A DNA stretch of 64,000 nucleotides, taken from contig CP136064.1 of the NCBI GenBank assembly GCA_032622095.1, forward strand, positions 47,932,073 to 47,996,072, read 5' to 3'. A model generated the notes under the pieces. That model was not told the DNA's origin and searched no databases. It saw nothing but the letters and a program-made list of their open reading frames with translations. The translations under genes and the position numbers were made by a program. The DNA comes from Siphonodentalium dalli (taxonomy: Eukaryota; Mollusca; Scaphopoda; Gadilida; Siphonodentaliidae). Shown here in pieces: positions 36,262 to 48,338 of this stretch (within the stretch, counting starts at the first letter, position 1; every line of letters begins with the position of its first letter).

Positions 36262-36282
36262 ATGACCGAGAGATGGGGATAG
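36262..36282 (+). promoter_or_regulatory. Six-codon upstream ORF overlapping the receptor 2 start
   Basis: An ATG at 36262 opens a six-codon frame ending with TAG at 36280-36282, in a different frame from, and overlapping, the main ATG at 36273. It lies in the exon predicted to start at 36237, so it would be in the mature leader. Such overlapping upstream ORFs usually lower translation of the main frame; that effect here is inference. Confidence 0.45.
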
Positions 36283-37541
36283 TACACATTATTATCTTCT
36301 TGGTGCTACTTGGTGTGAACCAAGGAGAAGCAGCAACGTTGGACGAAGTTAAAACTCTAACAAAAACTGTGCTGTCTGGTTACAACAATAAACAGCGACC
36401 AATCAAAAACCAGAGCCAACCGATCGTTCTTGGGGTGGACATCAATCTGCTCGGTATTGTGGAGTTCGACGAACAGCTTGAGCAACTAAGCACCGCGTCG
36501 TACATCAAATTAACATGGAAAGACGAATTTCTTTCATGGAATGCTACTAATAATGGTATCGAGGAAATTAAATTCCCTCAGTCTGAAGTATGGGCGCCGG
36601 ATTTCGTCAACGGAAATTCACTATCTCAGATCAAAGCAGTTGGTGATGGAAAACGAATGGCGTCAATTGGTTCATCGGGTCAAACCACCATAGTTCCAGG
36701 AGATATATTCACAACAAAATGCACAATGGACATCACGTATTATCCTTATGACATCCAGAGATGTAACCTCATGTTTGCAACATGGAACTATATTGCAGAA
36801 GAGGTGTACCCGGTAGCGTTGAAGTCAGAGGTCGGATTGAACAGCTACGAAGAACATGGGACTTGGATTATAACAAACACTACTGTAAATGTGGAATACG
36901 TGACTGTAAACATTGGGACTTTTGCTTCTATCACGGCAACGTTGACGTTAACTCGACGTCCCCAGTATTATGTATCAACATCAGTACTTCCGGCAATAGT
37001 ACTGGTTCTACTAAGTCTACTCATTTACATTCTTCCACCCGAGAGTGGCGAGAAAGTTTCTTTTGCGATAGCGATGTTCCTGGCTACAGCTATATTTCTT
37101 ACATTCATATCCATGGCATTACCACCGACCTCACTTAAACTCAGCAATTTCGTTGTGTATCTCGTCGCTGTTTTTATTTTGGTGTCAATCGCACTAATTT
37201 GGGCGATACTATCTGTCAGGCTGATAACAAATGAGGATAACTCAAAAATTCCAGCCGTCATCAAAAAGCTTATGTCAAAGAAAAGAAACAACAAGGTGGT
37301 ACCAACAAACAGTTCCGTAGTTAAAATAGCTCCTATCGATGATATATCCGTCAAAGTCCCAAGTAAAGTTGACTTGTGGAAAGAAAACAAAACGGATGAA
37401 GTTCACGGTAATGACCAGCAAACTGAGCCGACGTGGAGGGATGTCTCAAGAATGTTTGATTTCATTGGTTTCGTCTTTGCCATTCTGGCGACGACAATTC
37501 TGACTGTTTCAGTGTTCGTGTCATTGCACCAAGCTTCCTGA
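36273..37541 (+). CDS. Cys-loop (nicotinic-type) ligand-gated ion channel subunit 2, single coding exon
   Basis: Pentameric ligand-gated ion channel subunit, 422 aa. Seen: signal peptide about 1-20 (hydrophobic core, then GEA-AT); WAPD (W107); Cys loop C150-C164 with YYPYD; loop B Trp W171 in FATWNY; M1 about 233-254; PPESGEK leading into M2 (GEK 259-261, Leu at 9'); M3 about 291-317; intracellular loop of about 78 aa with Lys-rich stretches; TWRDV before M4 (about 396-418); C-terminus HQAS. The -1' Glu predicts a cation pore, but the 20' ring residue is Met rather than acidic. The loop A Tyr is Gly114, the loop D Trp is Tyr77, and loop C has no vicinal Cys. Visibly closest to receptor 3 (shared TLDEVK-like N-terminus, FATWNYxAxEVYP, QAS end). 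Intact, no frameshift. No intron interrupts the coding region; one probably lies in the 5' leader. Confidence 0.95.
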   Translation: MGIVHIIIFLVLLGVNQGEAATLDEVKTLTKTVLSGYNNKQRPIKNQSQPIVLGVDINLLGIVEFDEQLEQLSTASYIKLTWKDEFLSWNATNNGIEEIKFPQSEVWAPDFVNGNSLSQIKAVGDGKRMASIGSSGQTTIVPGDIFTTKCTMDITYYPYDIQRCNLMFATWNYIAEEVYPVALKSEVGLNSYEEHGTWIITNTTVNVEYVTVNIGTFASITATLTLTRRPQYYVSTSVLPAIVLVLLSLLIYILPPESGEKVSFAIAMFLATAIFLTFISMALPPTSLKLSNFVVYLVAVFILVSIALIWAILSVRLITNEDNSKIPAVIKKLMSKKRNNKVVPTNSSVVKIAPIDDISVKVPSKVDLWKENKTDEVHGNDQQTEPTWRDVSRMFDFIGFVFAILATTILTVSVFVSLHQAS

Positions 37542-37730
37542 ATTGGGCAGCAAAGCATATCTCCGGACCTCCTCTGCTATCCTGTGTTAATGTGTATATA
37601 CGTGTAATTGGGAACGACTTGCGACTCATTTCTGTTTACGATCATGTGATATGTGGGGGACATACATGTCCTCAGCTGGATATAATCCAGCTATATTACA
37701 CTAACAAAGGAATGTGTAGGCATCGGACTA

Positions 37731-38237
37731 TTAACCATTTCATGACGCGAACTGTGTCAGTGCATTCTCTTATATAATTATACGAGTCTACCATAGGGAG
37801 CATACAAGATTAGAAGGTCAAGGACAATATTGTTAGGCCAATATATGCTCTTATATATGCGAGTTTCCCTACGAGAGACTCACATATATAAGAGAATGCA
37901 TTGTCTTACGAGGTCAAGGTAAATATTGTTAGGCCAATGTATGCTCTTATATATGCGAGTTTCCCAATATATATATGAGAGACTCACAAATATTTTAGAG
38001 AATGCATTTCTTACGAGGTCAAGGTCAATATTGTTATTATCTTAATATATGCGAGGCTCTCTATGTGAAACTCACATATATAAGAGAATGCATTTTCTTA
38101 CGAGGTCAAGGTAAATATTGTTAGGCCAATGTATTATCTTATATATGCGATGCTCGCTATTGGAGACTCGCATATATAAGAGAATGCATTGGCACATGTT
38201 GTTTCATTTCAGAGAGCGTCAGTCATGGAAGGGTTAA
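37731..38237. mobile_element. Multi-hairpin element between TTAA sites
   Basis: TTAA at 37731-37734 and 38234-38237; ends TTAACCATTTCATGACGCG and CGTCAGTCATGGAAGGGTTAA. Inside are five hairpin modules in a row, diverged, separated by ACGAGGTCAAGGTAAATATT linkers. It starts 190 bp after the receptor 2 stop. Confidence 0.7.
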
Positions 38238-38371
38238 TGAGTAACATTTGATCAAAGATTATTTGTCTATAAATGTTAAATCGCCAGGAATCATCAAATG
38301 ATATATCGAATTGCACGATTTGTGACGTGGACTATTTGTTTGGGTGTCTGTACTTCGTGTGGATCGTGATT

Positions 38372-38587
38372 TTAACCCTTTCTATACAAAATGAACTTTC
38401 CTACTCAGTTATAAAATTACATTGAAATGTTATTTTAATCATCTCGAGGAGTTTTCAGTAAAAATGAGCAGGTGACAGATAATACAAGTACAGAATGAGT
38501 CTATTTATTGTTCAATAAACGACTTATTATCTGAACAATTCCTAAGGGAACTACTATTCTAGTAGTATTTAGTATATAACGGGTTAA
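38372..38587. mobile_element. TTAACCCTTTC foldback MITE
   Basis: TTAA at both ends; left TTAACCCTTTCTATACAAAA, right TTTAGTATATAACGGGTTAA. Same family as 16057-16291. Confidence 0.7.
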
Positions 38588-39019
38588 ATGTTCTTCTCAG
38601 TTTTGCGGATAATTTTCATTTTATGCGCTCGTATAATGTGTTTGGTCCTTCCGATAACTTTAACTAAATATGGCCAAAAATCATTTCCTAACTGCATTTT
38701 ATATAGTTTCCGAGGTATAAAATAATATGAATCGAAGACACCTATCCGTAAACGAAATTAATATTGATTTGAAATCGATAGTTTCTTATATAATGCGATA
38801 ATCAAATGGGAAATTGTTTTCTGTACTATATATATATTTTTTAGAATTTTTAGATATATTTATCTTGCATGCTACGCTCCGAACGAACACGAGTCGTAAA
38901 ATTTCCCAAATTTATTGTATGTATATTATGCCAGAAAATTCGAAATAAAATCAATAAATAATTGATAGAAGAGTTTCTTTTTTTACCAGAGGAACCTCAA
39001 GTCGTGGAGGGGTTAAGAG
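38588..39019. other. Non-coding
   Basis: No gene seen; AATAAA at 38944 is too far from receptor 2 to assign. Confidence 0.4.
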
Positions 39020-41394
39020 AAAAGGCACTGGTCGCTATATATTACTACATTGTTCGGCACAATGATGACCGGATGCGACCCATGATCGCTATATATTATT
39101 CTATTGTCCGGAACAATGATAACCGGATGCGACCCATGATTGCTATATATTACTCTATTGTCCGGCACAATGATGACCGAATGCGACCCATGATAGCTAT
39201 GTATTACTCTATTGTCCGACACAATGATGACCGGATGCGGCCCATGATTGCTATATATTACTCTATTGTCCGGCACAATGATGACCGGATGCGACCCATG
39301 ATTGCTATATATTACTCTATTGTCCGGCACAATGATGACCGGATGCGACCCATGATCGCTATATATTACTCTATTGTCCGACACAATGATGACCGGATGC
39401 TAACCATGATCGATATATATTACTCTATTGTCCGACAAAATGATGACCGGATGCGACCCATGATAGCTATATATTACTCTATTGTCCGACACAATGATGA
39501 CCAGATGCGACCCATGATAGCTATATATTACTCTATTGTCCGGCACAAAGATGACCGGATGCGACCCATGATCGCTATATATATTACTCTATTGTTTGGC
39601 ACAATGATGACCGGATGCGACCCATGATTGCTATATATTACTCTATTGTCCGACACAATGATGACCGGTTGCGACCCATGATAGCTATATATTACTCTAT
39701 TGTCCGGCACAATGATGACCGGATGCGACCCATGATCGGTATATATTACTCTATTGTTTGGCACAATGATGACCGGATGCGACCCATGATTGCTATATAT
39801 TACTATATTGTCCGGCACAATGATGACCGATTGCGACCCATGATAGCTATATATATCTTTATCGTCCGGCACGATGATGACCGGATGCGACCCATGATTG
39901 CTATATATTCCTCTATTGTCCGGCACAATGATGACCGGATGCGACCCATGATTGCTATATATTACTCTATTGTCCGGCACAATGATGACCGGATGCGACC
40001 CATGATTGCTATATATTACTCTCTTGTCCGGCACAATGATGACCGGATGCGATCCATGGTCGCTATATATTACTCTATTGTCCGGCACAATGATGACCGG
40101 ATGCGACCCATGATTGCTATATATTACACTATTGTGCGGCACAATGATGACCGGATACGACCCATGATCGATGTATCCGGCACAATGATGACCGGATGCG
40201 ACCCATGATCGCCATATATTACTCTATTGTCCGGCACAATGATGACCGGATGCGACCCATGATCGTTATATATTACTCTATTGTCTGGCACAATGATGAC
40301 TGGATGCTACCCATGATAACTATATATTACTCTATTGTCCGGCACAATGATGACCGGATGCGACCCATGATAGCTATATATAACTCTATTGTCCGGCACA
40401 ATGATGACCGGATGCTACCCATGATAGCTATATATAACTCTATTGCCCGGCACAATGATGACCGGATGCGACCCATGATAGCTATATATAACTCTATTGT
40501 CCGGCACAATGATGACCGGATGCGACCCATGATAGCTATATATAACTCTATTATGCGGCACAATGGTAACCGGATACGACCCATGATCGTTATATATTAC
40601 TCTATTGTCTGGCACATTGATGACTGGATGCTACCCATGATAACTATATATTACTCTATTGTCCGGCACAATGATGACCGGATGCGACCCATGATCGCCA
40701 TATATTACTCTATTGTCCGGCACAATGATGACCGGATGCGACCCATGATCGTTATATATTACTCTATTGTCTGGCACAATGATGACTGGATGCTACCCAT
40801 GATAACTATATATTACTCTATTGTCCGGCACAATTATGACCGGATGCGACCCATGATAGCTATATATAACTCTATTGTCCGGCACAATGATGACCGGATG
40901 CTACCCATGATAGCTATATATAACTCTATTGCCCGGCACAATGATGACCGGATGCGACCCATGATAGCTATATATAACTCTATTGTCCGGCACAATGATG
41001 ACCGGATGCGACCCATGATAGCTATATATAACTCTATTATGCGGCACAATGGTAACCGGATACGACCCATGATCGTTATATATTACTCTATTGTCTGGCA
41101 CAATGATGACTGGATGCTACCCATGATAACTATATATTACTCTATTGTCCGTCACAATGATGACCGGATGCGACCCATGATAGCTATATATAACTCTATT
41201 GTCCGGCACAATGATGACCGGATGCTACCCATGATAGCTATATATAACTCTATTGCCCGGCACAATGATGACCGGATGCGACCCATGATAGCTATATATA
41301 ACTCTATTGTCCGGCACAATGATGCATCCTGATGCGACCTATGATCGCTATATATTACTCTATTGTCCGGCACAATGATGACCGGGTGCGACGC
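39020..41394. repeat. 54-bp satellite, about 44 units, with a 9-unit higher-order repeat
   Basis: Unit landmarks are ATATATTACTCTATTGTCCG, GCACAATGATGACCGGATG and CGACCCATGAT. Because 54 is divisible by three, long frames stay open on both strands (18-residue repeats such as IAIYYSIVRHNDDR). From about 40200 nine variant units repeat as a block: GATCGCCATATA at 40207 and 40693 and the variant GGTAACCGGATACG at 40565 and 41051, both 486 bp (9 x 54) apart. No ATG context, splice site or codon bias argues for coding. Confidence 0.95.
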
Positions 41395-43530
41395 GGTGTA
41401 TGAATGCATGCCATGCGTCACGGGCAGGCTGTAGCCCCCGATCAACATAACGACACCAGGAAATGGATGAAATGGGTTAAAATGCCCTGTCTTGCCATCA
41501 AATACCACAACCTGTCGCCATCAAAATCGCAAATCAGCCTTATATTTGAATCCAAAATACCATTTAAAACGGGGTATGAATCCTGAATTCTCGCTAACAA
41601 CGGGATATGAATCCCGCGTATTATACCGCCTGAAAATGGCCTGGATCCCGCGCAGTAAAGCTAGGGGGTGGCACATATATGCATTGGTAATCAGCAGGTT
41701 GGACTATTTTATAAACGAGCAGGTTTATTTAGAAACGGCCAGAGTATGGTTCTCACGACAGGAAACACTGAACTAAATTGTTTCTCACGCAAAGACAACA
41801 GAGTTAACGTTCCAGCCAAATTCACAGAATTGAAGCATCCGAACCACTCTAGTGGTGTTTACCCATGCAGCTAGACTGGCAGCAGATTATCCTGAAAATG
41901 TAAGAAAATAATCTTTCTGCACATGTATTACATAAATATTCGTCTGCCATTCGTCTGCTTTTAATTCCTGAACATCCATCCAGATAAATAATATACCATT
42001 TCGATGTATACTTTTAACACTGAATGATGACTGATTCCACAAAAAGAGTTAACGCTACCCATTCAGACCCCATATATTAAACCAATAAGTGTTTGCTTTA
42101 GCACATTAAGGAAATGAAATACTTACATTCACGCGGAATACTCTATATATTTATGTATATGCTCCACAAAGAGTCACTGGAGGGGCATACAAAATTCAAA
42201 TAGATTTACAACCTTCCGCACAGACGATTTTCTTTACAATATGATGAAAATTCAGCAATGAACATGTAGATTATTTTTCTGTCAGGTGTGAGTTTTCCCA
42301 TAAACATAATATCAGGCATACAATTAAAACCTACCATCTCTTGTCGACACATCGCCTCTATCAACTGGTTTTTTTTTAGTTAGGTCATATGATTATAAGA
42401 ATAAAATGAGAATGGATATGTGTGCACACACTTTAAAAAACTGAAGTGTTACAATTTACACTACAATGTTGAGGGGCACTTGAAATTGCACCTACATGTA
42501 AATTAGTATGCCGCTGCTATGGCACGACATTTGATTGGTGCCTCGTTGTGGAATTATCTATGTGGAGTAAAACTTCGCATTGGCCGCCATTGTTTAAAGT
42601 TTTGTTCAGGCCTATGCATGTTAGCAAGGTATATTTTGGTTTATTTAGTGGTGGCTCTTGAACGGAGTGGAGTCGCCACCGATATTGATCAATTGATCAA
42701 TCTGAATCTTGTTTTGTCATTTGCGGTTTAGCTTCGGACCACCGAGTGACGACTGACATGACACTGACGATCCACACTGCGGGGGCTTATTTCCAAAGGG
42801 TGGCTTTTCCGACAGAAAAGAATTAAGGTTGTTTAATTGTATGTATGTGTATAAATTCTCATTGCTGAAATTGGCTGAATGTGAAGATATTTTTCAGCCA
42901 CCATGTTACACTTGAAAGTGTACACTTTCAAATGTAACATGTTGGAAAGAATCAATAGTGACATATTAAATGTGTTACGCCAACACCTTTCAGTGTTTCG
43001 CCCAATACCTTTAAGTGATTACCGAACACTTGATCTGAAAGTGCTACAATTCATTGTCCAACACATAGATAGTGTTAAACTTGTTTGGGTGCTCTTCGTA
43101 CACGTAATAAAGTGCCATCAAGTGCACACAATCTTGTAAAGTGTTATATATAACACTTGTGTTTTTTAAGAGTGTACTATATTTAATATACCTATTTAAT
43201 TCCCCTGTACTGTGATTATAGCCTGACTATAGCCTCCGTTTCTTTGATTCCACTGACATACTTACTAGTCCAAGTCAATGAACATATTCGTACCTTTTTA
43301 TTGTGTATAATAGGCCCGTGAGCCTCGCGACAACACCAAATTGGTCAGAGAGGCGGACGGGTATGCCATGAGGCGGAGGTGCCTGTCAGAAATGCTCAAA
43401 TGGCATAGTTTGATATACATAGTCTGTATATGCCATCTCCATGTAATGTACATATGCAAAGCGACAGCGAGCGAACAGAAGATAACTCAGTATTTGGTTG
43501 TGAGAATAGACATGTTACCACTTTTAGGAT
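41395..43530. other. Non-coding
   Basis: No gene. A short inverted repeat GTGGCTC...GAGTCGCCAC lies at 42650-42680. 42900-43160 has an unusual density of CACTT/AAGTG words (see findings). Confidence 0.45.
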
Positions 43531-43608
43531 TTAAACCTTTCTTTACTAAATGGATTCTCCCATTCAGTTGCGGTATATAAGTATACATTGGAACTATCTA
43601 TTATTAAA
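43531..43608. repeat. Truncated TTAACCCTTTC MITE
   Basis: TTAAACCTTTCTTTACTAAA through to TTATTAAACC; abuts the ORF1-like fragment. Confidence 0.55.
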
Positions 43609-43909
43609 CCCCTGTCGCTGTCTTTGATGTGGAGATAGATACCCTACGTACCACCAAAGGCACCGGAGTACCACCACAGCCCAGTATCTTCGATATCCAC
43701 ACAATAACAACAACACCACCAGCAGCCCCGTTGTCTCTAATGCGGAGGTGTGGGCAGCTATCAGAAGTGCTCAATGGGTTATGACCGAAGTACAAAAACT
43801 CACGGCAGAAACTAAAGAAGAAGCCAGATTACAAACAGAAAAACTAGAGGCCATAATCCCAACAGAGACAACAACCGAAGAACCCAAAAAAATCAATAAG
43901 AAGAAATAA
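43605..43909 (+). pseudogene. Retroelement ORF1-like C-terminal fragment
   Basis: Two plus-strand frames joined by a +1 shift near 43738: first a Pro/Thr-rich stretch (VPPQPSIFDIHTITTTPP), then 56 codons from 43739 with AEVWAAIRSAQW, a Glu/Lys helix and a Lys-rich end at TAA 43907-43909. The layout (Pro-rich, charged helix, basic tail) matches the end of the remnant at 46382-47052. Inference: decayed copy of a related element. Confidence 0.35.
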
Positions 43910-44820
43910 AGAAACAAAAATTATGTCCCGATCATTTCCACCATCATCTTCACCATGTCATGTAAATTGTTAAACCCGTTCATGAACACACCAAAATTTC
44001 CAACGTGGTTAAAAGAGAGGGATTTTTTCCCTTTCAAATCCTCAAATTCGCCGGTACTATGAAACGATGAGCTAACAAAATCTCACAAATTTCACAAAGA
44101 TCAATTATTGATTATTGTAGATTGCTAACGGGCAAGATGTCGCCTGTGAGTTTACAATATATTGAATCAAGCCAAGCCTGAGTTACAAAAGAATTAACCA
44201 ATCATAAGTTGAGAGGTTGATCGCTGATCAGAGCTATCCAATCGGTACACTGATTGCTAAGTTGATGACCACTTGTCTGCGCAAAGTTAACCAATAAATT
44301 GTTCGTTTGTAAATTGTGTATGTAAGTACATACAAATATTTGTGGTATCGAGTACCACAACTAATGTGGTATCATCGTATTCGCAAATTAAAACCATACA
44401 ATTTGTGAAAGCCAAATATTATTTTGATGGTACAACATTATATATATTGTACCCATCCTATGGTTTCAAACCGAATCGTCCCTCTTATCATAACATATCG
44501 AAACAGGGACGTGGCTCCATTTTACCAGGGGGTGTCCATCACAGGATCGAAGCAAGGACGTGGTCATTCTATAATTTAAAACTGCTCCGATATCTTATAA
44601 GATATATCGAGACAGGGACGTTGCTATATGGGCTCCGTTTGGTGATGGGTATCCATCCTATAATTTCAATATGCGCCATTTGAACCAAAACAAAATGCCT
44701 ATAAATTCCACATAGCGATGGAATCGTATATCAAGAGTCTGTGGTGTCTATGGAATAAGTACATTTTATCCAAATAAGTTAGCATTGGTGTGAGAGTGAA
44801 GTTCTGGTTTATATGTTAGA
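43910..44820. other. Non-coding
   Basis: A 113-aa frame at 44342-44683 is built on repeats of ACAGGGACGTGGCT-type blocks and has no domain; not called. Confidence 0.4.
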
Positions 44821-44824
44821 CCTG

Positions 44825-45990
44825 TTTTTTCGGGAGGGGGGGGGGGCGAGACAAACCCCTTGTCGCGACGTCCCTGTGGGTTGTACTTGAGATGGATGGT
44901 TCACAATAGCTAAATGCAGTATATATAACCGACGTAGAAATAAATGGGACAAACTGCATTCACCGTTAACATTCTTGGAGATATGGTTGATTATTCTAAG
45001 TACATGTATAGCATGCTGCTGTTGCCTGTAATCCGCAAGTATCACTCACTGTGGACACTCCGTCTACATCAATCAGATTCACCAACGTTGGTCATAGCGG
45101 TGACACAGTCATATAGATTGGTGGCGACTCGCCCCTCCCTATTCTGAACAGCTTTAAGGTGCAAGGCATCGTGTTACCAAGACAACTATCGCCATGTCCC
45201 TGTTCGTGAGAATTTCCTTGATAAAACATTTTCACAAGGGGTGCGAGGCGCTACGTCCCTGCGTATCAGAGATGGCTTTATGATCCGGTTTAAGGGTGTG
45301 AAAATCGACAAGCTATTTTTGACACCCTATACGCGAAGACCTTCTAGACACGTTCCTTAACGTTGTAAATTTCAACAAACGTTCATTTTACTCGAAAATC
45401 ACATGTGATTGGGACATTTTAGTAGTTGCGAAGAACACATACTGGTACCTCACATCCAAGTTGACACCCCCCCCCCCCCCCAAGGTTGGGCAATTTCTAA
45501 ATGATGGCAAACTTTTGACCAAAGGAGGAAAATATACCAATGTCGGTATAAAGCCAACACATTCCCACTAATAAATGGCTGGAAAATCAAACTACGAGAA
45601 CAATTTCAACCTATAATGTTGTTGTGAATTTCCAACTCATGTTGTGTCAGGTATCAACTTTCCAACTGTTGAACATGTTGACAAAATGTTTTTGGGGAGG
45701 GGCGAGACAACCAACACAACACCCTTGTCGTGACGTCCCTGTGGGTTGTACTTGAGATTTCCAGCTGATAAAACATTTTTACACGGGGGTGAATCGACCC
45801 TTTGTCACGTTCCTGCGTATCATAGATGGGTATATTATCCGGTTTAAGGGCGTGAAAAACTGAAAATTATGCTGACACACAATATGAAGACCGTCCAGTC
45901 ACGTTCCTTAACGTTATAACTTTCAATTAACTTTCATAGTACTCGAAACAAATTGTGATTGGGAGATAATTGTAGTTTCAAAGAACACAA
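44825..45990. repeat. Direct repeats and C/G-tract family
   Basis: About 215 bp at 45225-45440 (GCGTATCAGAGATGG, ATCCGGTTTAAGGG, CACGTTCCTTAACGTT) recurs diverged at 45770-45987. GACGTCCCTGTGGGTTGTAC occurs at 44867 and 45733. A run of 18 C (45463-45480) precedes GGTTGGGCAATTTC, linking this to the family at 61190-61920. Confidence 0.7.
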
Positions 45991-46381
45991 TCTATTTGTG
46001 ATTTATGGTTGTAATCTTGTAGGTTCATAGTATTAGCGGAATGAGAAATTGTTATTTCTTACAAAAAATTGTAGAATCTTACAAAGTAAACGCTTCATAG
46101 TAATGACCCCATATCGCTATCTTGGGGAGTTGCCAATTACTCGCCGATGATCGGTGGTGTCGCCGGGCACAAAGAAGCATTCATCCAGCCAATGCTGATG
46201 ATGATGAGTGGGTAGTTTCCGGCCGCAGGCCTGGTAGGATGGTCGGAACGCATTGTGCAATTCCCTTCACCCTTTCTTGTATTGTTTTGTTTGGAGTGGC
46301 TGTTGTCAAAACTCTGGCTGGGGATGAGGCTTGCGGCTGTTGATGCGGATGCTGGCTGGAGGCAAAGTGAGGTGGAGTCGT

Positions 46382-47052
46382 TTAGCTTTTGCTGGTTGCT
46401 TTTAGCTTTTTTCTTTTCTTATTTTTATTATTCGGTGGTTCTGTTTGTACGGTTGAAAGTAATTTCCTTCTTGGCTCTTCTGTTTTCTTAACTGATTCTG
46501 CTACGTCGGCGAGAAATTTAGATGATTCTTTTTTGTAGTTATCTATCCACCGCCTGGTGGCTTCTTTTTCTTGTTCGGTTACCGGTGATATCATAGGATT
46601 GGCAGGTGAAGGCTCCGGCTCAATGTATTCCGGAGTCTTCGGGATGAAGTCGGAGGTGGCCGCGTCTGGTCGTGGTGGTGAAGGTGGTGGAGATTCCATC
46701 ACCTGTACAGACTGGGCAGGGATATCAGCTGTGTGGGAGGACTCGACTGGTTTAGTTTCCGTTGCCTTCTTCTCTTTCCAAGCAGCTAATCTCGCGGCAT
46801 CTCTCTTTTTCCTCGATGTTGTTTTCTTCTTTTTCTTTTTCTTTTGGTGAGGTTTCCGGGCTGATTTGGTATTTTCCAGTCCGTTCCCGGTAGAGAGCCA
46901 TGAAAAGGCTGTGCCGGGCAGGACTGGAAGTCCAGAATCAGCTGGTATCCGCCTTTGTGAGCGTGGAGCGACCAGCTCACACAAGGCGTGACATGCATGG
47001 AGTCCAGCATTGTAGTGACACTAATTGGAATAAGCGGTGGCGTAGTCATCAT
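46382..47052 (-). pseudogene. Retroelement ORF1-like remnant
   Basis: Two overlapping minus-strand frames form one frameshifted product: an N-terminal part in frame 47052-46786 (HAHKGGYQLILDFQSC) continuing in frame 46984-46382. The latter has a Lys run then TTSRKKRDAARLAAWKEKK, a Pro-rich middle and a charged helix ending in a Lys-rich tail. A basic, Pro-rich, coiled protein of this sort is typical of LINE ORF1 or gag-like proteins of marine invertebrates. No reverse transcriptase follows. Its 5' part runs into the palindrome at 46953-48338. A related C-terminus is at 43605-43909. Confidence 0.45.
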
Positions 47053-47232
47053 GAGAGGTGGCGATCAAGCTCTCTGGAGGTCCGATTGCTGTATGGGTTG
47101 TGTGATGAATGATCACTGCTAGATTTATCTGAGTGCACGGACGTTACCCCCACCAATGAAACGTCGTGATATAGCAATGGCTGCTAAAAGCGACGTTAAA
47201 CCTCAATAAATAAATACATAAATAAATACACG
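47000..47232 (+). repeat. SINE/LINE 3' tail-like repeat
   Basis: GCTAAAAGCGACGTTAAACC followed by AATAAATAAATACATAAATA; tails of this kind (…CGACGTTAAACC then AATA repeats) are widespread in molluscan genomes. An inverted copy lies in the right palindrome arm (48053-48290). Confidence 0.5.
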
Positions 47233-47413
47233 TGTTTGGCCAAAACATATACATATATGATAATAGTATTCGTGACATATATGCCATATTACACGTTAAA
47301 AAGGAATTCTCTCTATATATACATTCCCCAATCGAGATTATTTACAGCTACACCAATTGAACTGATTGTGTAACAATATTATAAACGGCGGTCCAGAAAT
47401 GACGGATTCGACA

Positions 47414-47876
47414 TATGTGACCCGCCATATCAAATCCAGTCGGAAGTCGGGATTTTTTTATCCTGTGCCAATGCATTCTCTTATATATGCGAGTCGACCA
47501 TAGGTCGCCTCGCATATATAAGAGAATGCATTGGCCTAACAATTTTTTACAATTTTAATAATATTTTCTTGTATTCTTTAACAATTTTATAATTTCACCC
47601 ATACAGAGCCCCAGACAAACATGAGCAGACGACACACTTCTATATGCTTATATATATGTTTGGGGATCCCTGCAGGGTAATGGATGTTTTTTTATTTTAT
47701 GTCCTAAAAATTGTAAGAAACATTTATTTAAAAAACATGATAAAAAATTGTTAGGCCAATGCATTCTCTTATATATGCGAGGCGACCTATGGTCGACTCG
47801 CATATATAAGAGAATGCATTGGCACAGGGTAAAAAAATCCCGACTCCCGACTGGATTTGATATGGCGGGTCACATA
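47414..47876. mobile_element. TATGTGACCC foldback MITE, copy 4, at the centre of a palindrome
   Basis: Complete copy with hairpins at 47467-47533 and 47757-47823. Its midpoint coincides with the midpoint of the surrounding 1.4 kb palindrome. Confidence 0.9.
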
Positions 47877-48338
47877 TGTCGAATCCGTCATTTCTGGACC
47901 GCCGTTTATAATATTGTTACACAATCAGTTCAATTGGTGTAGCTGTAAATAATCTCGATTGGGGAATGTATATATAGAGAGAATTCATTTTTAACGTGTA
48001 ATATGGCATATATGTCACGAATACTATTATCATATATGTATATGTTTTGGCCAAACACGTGTATTTATATATGTATTTATTTATTGAGGTTTAACGTCGC
48101 TTTTAGCAGCCATTGCTATATCACGACGTTTCATTGGTGGGGGTAATGTCCGTGCACTCAGATAAATCTAGCAGTGATCATTCATCACACAAACCATACA
48201 GCAATCGGACCTCCAGGGAGCTTGATCGCCACCTCTCAGGATGACTATGCCACCGCTTATTCCAATTAGTGTCACTACAATGCTGGACTCCATGCATGTC
48301 ACGTCTTGTGTGAGCTGGTCGCTCCACGCTCACAAAGG

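Larger units (their letters stand above)
46953..48338. repeat. 1.4 kb palindrome centred on a hairpin MITE
   Basis: Left arm from CCTTTGTGAGCGTGGAGC (46953) to about 47413, right arm from 47877 to GCTCCACGCTCACAAAGG (48338), each about 460 bp and only a few percent different. The middle is the TATGTGACCC element. The arms contain the start of the ORF1-like remnant and a SINE/LINE-type 3' tail ending in AATAAATAAATA. Confidence 0.9.

Noticed and set aside
38962-41332. Long frames of 123-378 aa on both strands
   Set aside because: They are translations of a 54-bp satellite; the period divisible by three keeps frames open. No start context, splice site or domain.
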